Source: Dactylonectria macrodidyma
Taxonomy: Eukaryota > Ascomycota > Sordariomycetes > Hypocreales > Nectriaceae
Assembly (NCBI GenBank): GCA_020744425.1
Contig: JAGMUV010000007.1
Location: 310,001 to 374,000, forward strand
Length of the DNA stretch: 64,000 nt
Reading direction: 5' to 3'
Part shown: positions 11,401 to 21,888 of the stretch, in pieces
Numbering within the stretch: position 1 is the stretch's first letter
Layout of the letters: the number at the start of each line of letters is the position of its first letter
Made by a program: the position numbers and the translations under genes
Notes under the pieces: generated by a model
Told to the model about the DNA's origin: nothing
Database searches by the model: none
Seen by the model: the letters and a program-made list of their open reading frames with translations, nothing else

Positions 11401-14400
11401 CATTATGAGCTCCGCCAGTCTTGCCGCGCAGGGCAAGTTCATGGAGCAGGCCGTTTCCACGGAAGTCCACAGCTTGTATGTCGAACCCGAGATCGACTAA
11501 GGAATCGAACTTGGCAACATTTGGGTCCGGTGCCTTTTTGGACAAGATTGCATGGTGGAGGCATGTGCGGCCGTGGCTGTCACGGATAGATGACGAAGCT
11601 CCTCGATCCATAAGATCTCGAACTTGCTGTATTTGATCGTCCCCCCATGAAGGCGCATTCGAAATCCTTTGATGCAAGAGGGTCGCCCCGTCAGGACCCA
11701 CCGCGTTGATGTCCGCGCCAGCTTTGAGGAAAAGGTCCACTACTTCTATGAATCCACTCCTATGTGGGCTCAGACAAAGGAGGGGAGTGAAACCATCCTG
11801 ATTCTTCAAGTCCGGGTCGGCACCTCCCCTGAGCAGAGCCTCGATAATGCGCAGTTTCAAGCTAACGTCGGCCAGCAGAACGTGCAACACGCCATTGCCT
11901 TTACCGTCGAGCTGGTTGCAGTCGGGTCCATACTCCAAGAACTTGAGGATCGTGTCCTCATTGCCGCGGGACAATAAACAGAGCAGTGGACTGAGCCCAT
12001 CTGCTCTCACATGATTGATGTTTGCATTACCTTGTTCAACCAGAAGCATCATGCAGTCCATTGTCCTTACTTCGTGCAGCGGTGTAGAACCTGAAGGACT
12101 CGTGGAATTCGCGTCGGCCCCAGCATCGACGAGTAAGCGTGTCAAGATTGGAGAATCGGCTGCGTAGTGCAAAGGAGTCCGGCCTTGTTTGGTTCGATGA
12201 TTGATGTCAATACCTGCATCCACAAGCAGTGAAAATATGGCCTTCACCTTGTCAGGCTCTGAATTCTCCCCGATGAAGGCATCGCATAGTGGAAGCAGGC
12301 AGCTCAGCTTGACCCCATCTCCCATCTGTGTACTCTGTTCTCTCCAATCCCATCCGTACCCCGCACATGTGATGTTGGGATCTGCTCCAGCCTGCAAAAG
12401 AGCCGCAACCGTTTCAACATCCCAAGAGCCACAAGCAGCATAGAGCGGTGGAGTACCGCGCACTCTGACGTTGACATCTACGTCAGGATGCTCGAGGATC
12501 TTGGCAACAATTTTTGCGTGTCCTTTCTCGGCTGCCCAGTGCAAGGCCTCGTAGACATTGTCAATGTTCTGGAGGAACGGCAAAAAAGCCTCCACTGTCT
12601 CTGCGTGACCTTCGTGGCAGGCGTACATAAGTGCCGTTTCCCCAACGGTCGAACCGCAGTCAAAGATGCTCTTTCCACGATTCTCCCTGCTTTTCTTTGC
12701 TATAGGGTCGACACCAGCCTCCAGAAGTACCTTGGCGGCTTCGTGGTGATTTGATCTGGCTACCAGGTGCAGCGGTTTGAATCCGTAGGCTTTATCATCG
12801 TGGTCTGGGTTTGCACCAGCAGCGATCAAGGCCCTGATGATTTCTGAATGCCCTCCATCGGCTGCCCACCACCTACAATTCATTCTTTAGCAGTTATTTA
12901 TGAAGGGGAACCAAGAGACCAGTAGATATGATTGATAACCTGTGACCAAAGTAAAGCATCTGTGGCCACGAAATAGTGCTCCAGCATCAACAATACTTAC
13001 AGCGGTGTTTTCCCACTGACATCAAGCACATCCACAGCTGTAGTCCCAATAAGCTCCTTAGTATATGAGACCAGCCCTTTTCTAGCAGCGATATGAAGCT
13101 CCGTGACAAGCCCATACGGCCATTTCAGCTGAAGCCACGCCTTCATGTTTTTTTCATCCCCGATGAACTTCCGAAGTGCTAAATTCACTTCGGTTTGGTC
13201 ATACCCGTTGGCTTCGGACCTGTTGACGTGGTGGTGCCAGTTGCTGGTAGCGTACTCAAAAAAAGGGTACTTCAATCGCAACTTGATCTCTGATCTAGGG
13301 ACCGAATCCGTGCTTTCACAGGCGCCAGTGATTAGATTAGGGACTGCCCCATCGCTATCATCCTTGATGGTGACCTTGACATCGTCCAAACACCCAGCTT
13401 GTAAGTAGTGCAAACACGCCAGGGCAAGCTGAGCATGTGTCGGCCCCATCTGTAAGCAAGGATATCCCGAGTCGTCATCGGAACGTGTGGTGCCTTTCAG
13501 ATATTCGGTGAAGGAATGGTGAATAACCGAAACTGTTTCGTCGGCCAATATTTCCAAGAGTGGTCCGCATGCAGACCGGATGAGGCCTTTTGTCGCCTTC
13601 AAATCTCGCATGGAACCGTCTGGGCTATTAACCTTGACCATTTCAGCCAGCTCAAGTAATCTCAAAGGGCGAGTGGCATGTGTGACGGCTTGCAAGATCA
13701 GGCGCTGAATTGGCTCTGCCACTCCGGACCTTTCGGCATGTTCCCTCAGTAGATCAGTGTATAGGACATTCAAGTCTGCTGGAAGCTGAGACAACACTGT
13801 GTTGATATCCGTACCCGGTTGGAGGAAGGCATCCATCGCCAACTTGGCGTAGATGAACAGGCCGTTTGCTTGCCCAGGCACTGCATCCGCAATAACTTGC
13901 CAGTCGCTCTGCGGGATGGAAGAGTTTGATAGAGCAAACTGCACGTAGGTCGCGATGTCCACGTCGACCAAACTCTCTTGCAGCCGGATATGAAGACAGG
14001 GAACCAGTCTAAGCGGCCCTTCCACGCTTGGAACTGGACGGCTAGTGATCAACACCTTGACCATTTCGGGCTGCCACTGTCCGAGAGCGCCTAGTTCCTC
14101 GAGAAAGGCGTCGTGGCCTCGATCCATCTCGTCAAGCGCGTCCACGACACAAAAGGCTTTTCCGGGCAACCCGGCGAAAGCCATGCGTAGAAGCCTCCAC
14201 ATTTCCTTGATCGACATGCGTTCGATAGATTGGCGGCCTTCCACGCAGTCCCACAGTTGCTTCTGCAGAGGCGGGCTGTACTCCAATACCTGATCTAGCC
14301 AGTCCTGTAGCAGGGCCTTTGGCTGGTGATTTGCATCGATTATTTGCCTGAAGAAGAAAAACAAGATGGGCGACCCGGGCTTTGACTTAGCAATCTCATG

Positions 14401-14733
14401 GATCAAGTTGGCTGCGATGACCGACTTTCCAGACCCCGGGATTCCCTTAATCCAGAGCAATCCACACTCTGAACTCGTCAACCACTTTTGATATGCCGCG
14501 CTAGAAGTGATCCAGCCTCCCGTGCCAGCCACATGAGAATCTAGGTGCTTGCGATACTCACCGCCAGCGATGGCGTAGGCCGTGGGCTACAGCCAGGACC
14601 GGATCTTTTGGATGGCCTCTGGAGACTCGGGTAGTATCTGCTCCGGGTTGTAGTTGCTGGCATCGTCATGGTCAATTATGACAGCATCAATGTCGCTGTC
14701 GACCAAGACGATGTCGCTTTCGCTGGATGGCAT
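8450..14733 (-). pseudogene. NACHT-ankyrin (NLR-like) gene interrupted by one in-frame TAG
   Basis: Two exons, 14733-13001 and 12872-8450, joined by a 128-nt GT-AG intron (donor GTAAGT), give 2052 codons in one frame except for a TAG at 14587-14589. The encoded protein has a short acidic N-terminus (1-48), the IRSWL...GTGGWI linker that precedes NACHT in fungal STAND proteins, a P-loop GIPGSGKS at about 97-104, a Walker B-like VVDALDEM at about 195-202, a helical region, then a C-terminal half or more made of ankyrin repeats (many TPLHxAA and LLxAGAD units) to the end. Fungal NLR-like proteins sense non-self or damage and can trigger incompatibility-type responses; no known effector domain is visible at the N-terminus. 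The TAG replaces a position where Gln (CAG) would fit and separates the start codon from the NTPase. No ATG lies between the TAG and the P-loop. The remainder is fully open, so the break looks recent, or it is a sequence error. Confidence 0.8.
14587..14589 (-). other. In-frame amber codon in the NACHT-ankyrin gene
   Basis: TAG directly after the conserved IRSWL and before PTAYA in the same frame. CAG to TAG is a C-to-T change at CpA, the context favoured by repeat-induced point mutation, but one change cannot prove that process. Confidence 0.8.
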
Positions 14734-15116
14734 GATGGGCTGCGTGTGTCTGCGGGAGTCTTGACGATGATGCAAGAAAATGATTTATGCCTTGTATTGA
14801 TGGTGGGTTGATATGAAATAGTGATGGAGAAACAAACCAGTCGAGTCCCCGCTTCTTGGGATCGGATAGTTAAAAGGCTTTCTGTGAATGTGTTGGTTGT
14901 TGAGTTTCATCCAGATCCCTGGGCTGAGTCAGGCTAAGGGCTCTCGTTGATTGGCCATTCAGACACGGCTTCATCCTTCAGGAAGCGTAGCGCAACTCAG
15001 ACTGTAATTCACTCGTGGGTGCGTTGCAGATAGATGAATTGTTGTGGCGCAGTCGTCACCAGTAACGTCGTATTTCCTAATTAGGTATTTGATGTCATGA
15101 GATATCATCCTGTTCT
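14734..15116. other. Intergenic between ferric reductase 3' end and NLR-like gene start
   Basis: 383 bp holding the promoter of the NACHT-ankyrin gene and the terminator side of the ferric reductase. No clear TATA box or other motif was recognised. Confidence 0.5.
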
Positions 15117-17480
15117 CTACCAACTAAAACCCTCGTCCACCAGGATAAAACTACTCTTCAGCTCTCCCGAGCGACCCATTCGCGACACCGCCATGCGCAC
15201 ATCGTCTGCCATTCCTGGTGGCCCCGAAACAAGAATGCCGACTGGTCCGCTGCTCCCATCCTCACCTGCCAACTCGTTGGCCACAAGCGCCGCGATCTCC
15301 AGACGCTTTCCGACATTCACCACGACTTCGACACTTGTCGGGAGACTCGAAAGATCTGACGCGAGCTCCTTTTGCAGCGCGTCGTCGCGAAGACCCCAGT
15401 AGATGCGCGCCGGACGCAGACCTCGGGTCTGAAGCAGCGGCAAGACTGTGGTGATTCCGACGCCTCCGGCAAAACACACTATGGTATTACAGTTGGCCAG
15501 TTGTGTAAGCTGTGTTGAGTGATAGGAACCTTCGAGAAGAACCGGCAAGCGGATAGGACCTGTGGAAGCTGCCAGTCTGGCAGCAAGACGACTTGTCATT
15601 CCTGACCGCGTCCGAACCAGAAACGTAGCGCTGTTGGAGATTTTGACTGTTGACGATGGCTGCGGCTCTTCCACCGAAGCTGCTGGAGATTTCTCTTCTG
15701 CCCGAGTGACCCGATGCACCGCTGTCTTCTCTAGATCAACGTCACTTGAGACATCTCCGCTTTCACTCGAGACGACCGGCGAAGTCTCGTAGGAGTGTGA
15801 TGAGGCCACCGAGAAGGGATGAGTTTCCCAGAAACGCCAGGAAAGTGTAGGGAAGCAAAGATACACCACACCTTGCGCAGACGCCCTATCAATGGTGATG
15901 CGCATGTACTCGCCTTGGGATCCCTCGACGGTAGAAATGACTGCCGTCTTGAGGCCCTTGCTAATCATTCGAATGACTCGAATGAGGCGCTCGAGAGCCC
16001 ATATCCCCGAGGCGATGAACATCCATATCTCGTAGCCCCAGTTGTAGGTATAGCAGTACCAGATGTGGTAATAGAACCCGATAAGGAAAAGCAACGCCAG
16101 TACTTGATGAGTGACCAGAAATAACTCGTAGGCTTTCTGGCGCACGACAAGGAGAGATGCTGGCCAGATAGCCACTGCCGCCACGGTTCCGACGATGCCC
16201 CAGGACCAGTACAGCCTGACAAACTCGGACTCGTAGTCTCCGAACATGAGATAGTAGGCCAGCAGCATGACGGAATGGAGGGCCGTCAAAATGATTGTCC
16301 AATATCCTAATGCACGATGTAACAGCAGAAAGGTCCCGTGGCTCCAGTTGGTCAGATACAAGAGCACATTGTTGCGCGACGAAAAGACAAACAGCGCCAC
16401 CGTGTTTCCCAGCGCAAGCACACCAGCACGGTTCCCGATGAGACTGACTTCCTGCTCACGCAGAGACGCAAAGCTGCTTTGCGGATGGAGCGAGTAGTAC
16501 GGCGCCACGAGAAACACGACGTTGAGGAAGCTGATGAGGGCAATGTACAGCATCTGGCCTCGGGTCGGCACCAGTCCACCGCCGAGGTTCAAGGCCACGG
16601 GTGTTCGATGGGAAGATCCCCATGCCGGTGGGTGAATCAGGGTAGCGTTCAGCCACGTCCACGTACGGCCTTTGTTGAAGAGTGGCACGAAGCGCAGCAG
16701 GGATAGGACGACTGGGAGGAACAGGGCCACAAAGAGGACTGTGAGACTGTATGGATGTGATGTTAGTGGAGGTGGTATGAGAGGGGACGATGTAACGACT
16801 TACGTGTACCGTGTGTGTCCATTCTCATTGGTCTCAAACGCCGTCATCCCATTATACTGAAGCTGCCAGTCGGCAGCCAGAACGAAACTCGTCACGTTCA
16901 GCGCATCGCCGGCGACGATAACCGGCAGCGGACTGTCGACCTTGATGTCGGTATCCTCAGCCGACGACTCCACATGCCCGCCATGACGAGCTTCGATCCC
17001 ACGACGTAGCTTATGGTCGTGCGAGCTGCTGCTTTCCGTAGAATTAGTAGTCTCTTCCTCGACGGCCGCCTCGTCTTCGCGTGCCGCAAGCAGAGCCTCC
17101 GTGTAGGATATGACAGGCTGCCACTTCGGACTTCCCACCGATCCAGTAGCTAGATGCGTAGCCCAGTAATCTTCAAGCATGCTCAGCGAAGGCACATCTG
17201 TCAGAGGACAATACGTGTCGATGCAGAGGGCCATGGTGCGCAGAAACGCCGGGTCGCTAGTGAAGCACTCAGGGGGCGTTGTAGTTGTCGAATGGCCCAT
17301 GCCGTGGACCTCGCCGCCCTCGACAGGCGTGCAGGATAGAGGGCAGCTCTTGATAACACCGCGGCAGGCAAAGGCGCACGCCGGCTTGTACATGTGCTTT
17401 CCCATGCCGATGAGGCCTGCTCCGTCGGCCAGCGCCAGGTTGGTGTGCCAAGCGAGGAGGAGGCAGCGTCTGAGAGCCAT
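15117..17480 (-). CDS. Ferric reductase, FRE family transmembrane flavocytochrome
   Basis: Two exons, 17480-16804 and 16746-15117, with a 57-nt intron (GTAAGT...CAG) give 768 residues. The enzyme moves electrons from cytosolic NADPH through FAD and two hemes across the plasma membrane to reduce Fe(III) or Cu(II) for uptake. It has a signal peptide, a Cys-rich outer domain (roughly 20-220), then the ferric-reductase membrane core with two heme-ligand pairs, His369/His383 and His439/His453, each spaced 13 residues apart as in the family. The FAD motif HPFSVAS is at about 535-541 and the NAD(P) glycine motif AGGVGIT at about 652-658. A Ser/Glu-rich insert of about 50 residues follows the FAD motif. 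A TATA box lies about 120 nt upstream. I saw no clear GATA-type iron-repressor site in the near promoter. Confidence 0.93.
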
Positions 17481-18687
17481 GTTGAAAGAGTTGGTCCTAT
17501 GAATATCGGGACAACTTGATCACTCCTCCAACTAAATAAAACCAGACAAAGCTGCTGATTCTCAACAGTCGAAAAATTCAGCCTCTCATCACGCTGCTTT
17601 ATATGATTGCCAACCGCCACAATTCCTACGGCCCATGATCGCAGCTAAAGTCTTGGCAATGGACCCTTGGCTGGGATTCGCATACAAGTAACTTGCTCAA
17701 TATCTCTCAACGCCGCTTTTCCTGCGCACCTCGACCCCATGCCGAGACCAAGATTGGACGAATAGCCTGCAGCATGGGAAGAGCACATATTATCGGCGCA
17801 CCACCCTTTTCGGTTTCTCGGTACCAGCCCCGCCGCGTTCTCGGGTCTTGACAAATCACTGTCGGGGCATTTGTAGTTCCGCACGCTCGGGGTTTTCGCT
17901 TTTAGCTTAATTTATGCTTAACCTGTCGGTCCAGAACGTGGGAGTCTGTTAGAAAGGTCAGCTTTCACATGGGGGTCAGGCGCCAAGGTGACACCATCTC
18001 CCTTTCGTCGTGGGACAGTATGTACAAGGAGCCCTAGCCATGATTTAGTCCCTTTATCACAACGGTACTCTGGTACTGGTTTTCTTTTGCTTGATTCACG
18101 TCGCCTATGGCGGTTATTCGGCCCATTGTCGTGTCAGATGGGATGCAGGCCATTTTTGGGGGATAGCCTGTGGTGTGCTCTGGGGTTCTTGAACACCGCC
18201 CATGTTGACTGCAACCAAAAAGACAACCCAGTTAATCAATCTACAGGGGTTCTGCATGAACACTCTGCAAGTATTCATTACTACGTGGGACGGACTATAC
18301 GAGCTACGACCAATGTGTCTGACGCTCTCTACGGAGTACGTGGTACAAATATGTGTGTGTAGGGTAGGAGTCAAGCCTAGCGAATATCGCTCTTATGATA
18401 TTGTGTGACGTGCAAGTAACCCCAGCGCGGCCCGGGAAGGATGAAAAACTAAGCCAAATATGATAAACGATCCGAAGGAATTCCAGCAACCTTAATTAAT
18501 AGGCGTAGCTTGCTGCCTCCCCTCCCCACTAGCTCAAAGCGACGATTCATGAAAGCGGCCTGTTTTGAAGCTGTGGTTGCTTAGATGCGTTGAAACAAGA
18601 CGCTGGAAACAGGTACATGGTGTTAATATCCACACACTCCAGTCTTGAACACCACCCGTCTCTTTGAAAGAAGCATCCTATGGCATC
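17481..18687. other. Intergenic, promoter of ferric reductase and 3' side of Zn2Cys6 gene
   Basis: 1.2 kb. Apart from the TATA box nothing is recognised; the longest open frame (17988-18362) has no family features and overlaps antisense frames. Confidence 0.5.
17597..17603 (-). promoter_or_regulatory. TATA box of the ferric reductase gene
   Basis: TATAAAG on the minus strand, about 117-123 nt upstream of the ATG at 17480, a spacing similar to that of the TATA-like element of the esterase. Confidence 0.45.
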
Positions 18688-20732
18688 TCATTCTACACAA
18701 CTATTCGGAAGCAGATGCGGGTCGTCCCAAAATGACCACAACCTCCACTCGTCCTCATCCATCAGACTTAAGATGTCCTCTGGGAATGTTTTAGGAGACT
18801 CCAAGTGGTCGACTTCAATCTCTTCCTCGATCACCTCATGGTCCGTCCCTGACATCACACCATCAATAGGTGTCAATGTTTCCGGCACAGAAGCGGTTGG
18901 TTGCGGCATCCCTTTTAGTTCAACAAGGTGAATAGACTCCTCGAGTTCCGGGTAGTCATACCGCGATCTTCTCACCTTCCACCCGTGCTTCTCCGAAGTG
19001 ACGCGAGAAAACAAACCCCTGGCTGCGTCGGTTACTTCAATCCACTCGTCCGCAATCTTCCACATGCGACCAGTCTCATGAAGATCCCGAATGCTTTCTT
19101 GGGCCTCGATTTCTGCCTGGCTGGTTTGTTCCCTGCTATAACCCATAAATTTCGGGAAGGACGCGGCATAGAGGCTCATGAGGCCCGATGAAAAGGCACA
19201 TAGGCCGGAGAATGGTGTGCGAATGGATGAGTTCGCCCGTCGGAGATCTCGAAGAAGATTAGATATTTGGGTAGCCGAATTGGCCAACTCTTCCAGATTC
19301 GTTTCCCAGAACGAATCCGGGCCGGTGGACTTCAGCAATGGCATTTCAATGGGGCCTCTCGGTTTCGATTCTCCGACAGGCACAAACGGGATATATTCGC
19401 GACGAAGAAAAAGCACACTACACTGGTTAGATATGTCCCAAGTTTAAGAAGCAGCGCGATCGTACCTGACGTAGTATATCAAGTTGACGTATCCAAACTT
19501 CTCGGCCTGCTTCAGATGCGCGTGCGAAGACACTTTTGTCTCTGGATACCTGAGCCTGGCATTCTGGAAGCTTCGCCATTGGAGCAGCTCTTGCATCATA
19601 CAACTCCACTGCGAGCTCTCCAACCACGGACATTGCTCTTTCTCAGCCATCCTTGGTTGTCTTCTGCCGCCTTCAGCAGTCCAGGAGTGAATCTTTGACC
19701 AAATGTGAAGGCCTTTAATGATGATGAGAAAAAAGTCACCGGGTCCAAGGTCCGTCGTGGAGATTGGAGTTCGAACATGCTCCAATGGTGCGTTTCGTTC
19801 TCCGAAAGCGAAATCGGCATCATTCAACGGGAAAAGGTGGTCCATACCGTGGGGGTCGAACATTGTCTGTCTTCGCTTGCCGCAACTCAAGAGCTTGTCG
19901 ACAGCAAAGCACGACCACAGCGTTCTCCTCTCCAGCTCCGTCATGGATGCCTTGGTGATATCCGAAAGCTTCGTGCCGAGAAGGCCTTGAGCCATTCTGG
20001 ACGCAATCCCTGCGTGCATCCAGGCGCTGAAGCCATCGCCCTCGCCCCAGTTGCATAGTGAAAGAATCAAGAAAGCCTGAACGAGGTAGAGGCTGGGGGC
20101 GCTAACAAGCCGTGAATGAAGCTCTTTCGTGACTAGCAGTATGTTGCTAGGGTTGGGCGAAGTCTCGTATCCTTCAAGGTAGCGGTTTGAGACTGCTAAC
20201 AGGGCTAACAGCCGGAGCATTTGCACTGCATCTATGTCTGCTTCGTCATAGTCGAGATCACTGGGATGCAGAAATCCGAGCTCTGGGAATTGAGACTGAA
20301 ACACATTGGCAGCTCGAACAAATCGGTCCCAGGGTATTTGGCCAAACACATGGCTGATGGCATGTTCTGTTGCCACTGGCCGTGAGATTCTCAAAGTCTC
20401 CGAGGTCTCGGCATGTTGCGAGCGCTTCCTCTTTAGAGCCCGCAGTGGTGAGCTAGTAGGCGATCGCTGGGTGCGCAGAATGGGACCACTCAGGGAGCAG
20501 GTCTGGGTATTCTGGCTCTTGACACATCCCGTGCAAGGGGGTTTGCCGTCATGCTTGCATTTGACCTTGGACCTCCTGTGTCATTTTAACGAGTTAGCGG
20601 GTTCGGGTCGGACGGTGACTAGGGGGTGAGCTGAGAATCCCCACCTGCATCTAACACACCGTCAGCTAATCGTGTTTGCTTATTCCATTTCAGGCCGATG
20701 ACTTACCGATCACAAGCTATAACGGATCTCAT
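18688..20732 (-). CDS. Zn2Cys6 fungal-specific transcription factor with a 6-nt microexon
   Basis: Four exons: 20732-20707 (26 nt), 20650-20645 (6 nt), 20575-19466 and 19417-18688, giving 623 residues in one frame. Introns are 56, 69 and 48 nt, with donors GTAAGT, GTGGGG and GTACGA and branch-like CTGAC, CTAAC and CTAAC. The microexon adds Cys-Arg and completes the zinc cluster: Cys7, Cys10, Cys17, Cys25, Cys28 and Cys37 with spacings 2-6-7-2-8, a textbook Gal4-type binuclear cluster. Skipping the microexon keeps the frame but loses the second cysteine. A basic linker (RKR near 60) follows, then the fungal_trans middle domain, recognised by the LERRTLWSCFAVDK stretch, and a typical YYVSVLFLRREYIPF segment across intron 3. 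It should bind CGG-type sites in the nucleus. Target genes are unknown; the neighbouring CBM1 peptidase, whose start lies about 1.16 kb away and is transcribed divergently, is one candidate. Confidence 0.9.
20645..20650 (-). other. Microexon (6 nt) of the Zn2Cys6 gene
   Basis: ATGCAG on the minus strand, flanked by TAG acceptor and GTGGGG donor. Joined with the ends of exons 1 and 3 it gives CDRCRRSKVKC, which restores the CxxCx6C half of the zinc cluster. The perfect fit with the family pattern is the evidence. Confidence 0.85.
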
Positions 20733-20817
20733 TATCTCACAATCGATATTTGGGTTGGGGAATATGTCGACTCGGATTTGTGCTCGCAATGAATCTGGGC
20801 AGCGGGGTCAACTCAGA

Positions 20818-20855
20818 TCAACTCCAAACCCGAATCGGGTTCGGGTTTGAGTTGA
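20818..20855. repeat. Imperfect inverted repeat (hairpin-forming)
   Basis: Arms TCAACTCCAAACCCGAA (20818-20834) and TTCGGGTTTGAGTTGA (20840-20855) are complementary except for one extra C; the loop is 5 nt. It lies about 90-125 nt upstream of the Zn2Cys6 ATG. Confidence 0.7.
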
Positions 20856-21719
20856 CTCGGGTCTGATTTGATGAAGTGGATCATGGGCAAACGAGCACTC
20901 ACGTGCCGGTTCACGTGAATGCATTCCAGAAGCCATGTCCCTGCAACATCACATCCAATTCCACGCGTTCCATTTTTCCACCTAATATTCTCCACGTCTT
21001 ATCCGTCCTTGGCCTCTTTCGATTCTCCTCCGCATCTAGAGCAGACGAAACAGGCACTGGCAGGGTCTGAAACGCACTCCATTGAGGCTGCTTTCCGAAA
21101 ATCCACAAATCCAAGCTGCAAATGGATGACGCCAAGCGCTAGGGGGCGCCAACTATTGAGCCAAGCCGTCTCAGGCCGCGGTGGTTGCCAAAACCCTGCC
21201 AATTTCCGAGGAACTGTCTGGTTTCAAACAGGGTCGCCATGAAGAGGCTTCGTTTAAGCATACTGAAAAGGTCAACTCTAAACGAGGCACATCGAATTGA
21301 GCCGCCAAGACGGATTAAACTTTAGAGTCGTATTGTCGTATTCAGCTTGTCCATAGCACAATGAGTTGACATGTTGTAGACATCAATAGACCACATACAT
21401 CTACCTTAGTTGAGAGAAGAAGGAACTCTCCCATAAGACACCAAAAATCACAACCATCGAAGAAAACCTCAACACCGTCGTCGGGCTCGCTTTCGCATCC
21501 TCTAGTCTCCAAACAAAAGCCCTGTCCAACTGTCAATGCCAATGCAAACCATCATGTCAAGGCAAAACATCCCAAGCAACCCTGGGTCCATCGCGACAAG
21601 TCCACAACTCCCGACCCTGACCGTTGGGATTTTTATCCCGCCAATCAGAAATACGAGGTTGCACCACGCTCGCTGCAAGGGGAAACACCCTCCGCGCGCT
21701 AAGGGGTCCTCTGCCGGCG

Positions 21720-21726
21720 TATATAT
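21720..21726 (+). promoter_or_regulatory. TATA element of the CBM1 metallopeptidase
   Basis: TATATAT about 165 nt upstream of the ATG at 21889, followed by a pyrimidine-rich leader typical of strongly expressed fungal genes. Confidence 0.45.
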
Positions 21727-21888
21727 CTTCTGTCGACCAGCTCGACTTTGGAACTGTTTTCGTCTCAGCACACTTTCGTTTCGTTTGCCAGTTTCCTGCT
21801 TGTTTCTTGAGCTTGACGTTCATTAACTTCTTATTATTGCATATATATTTTTGTTCATTCACTTTCACTACCAACTCACTTCTTCAAG

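Larger units (their letters stand above)
20733..21888. other. Divergent promoter region between Zn2Cys6 gene and CBM1 metallopeptidase
   Basis: 1.16 kb shared upstream region. It contains an imperfect inverted repeat (20818-20855) close to the regulator start and a TATA element near the peptidase. Open frames here are under 110 codons and unrecognised. The layout would suit a regulator next to its target, but this is inference. Confidence 0.5.

Noticed and set aside
14540..14589. 50-nt intron (GTAGCC...TAG) to bypass the NLR stop
   Set aside because: Length is not a multiple of three, so the downstream NACHT frame would be lost. A 96-nt in-phase option exists but has a weak GTCATA donor and would delete the conserved linker.
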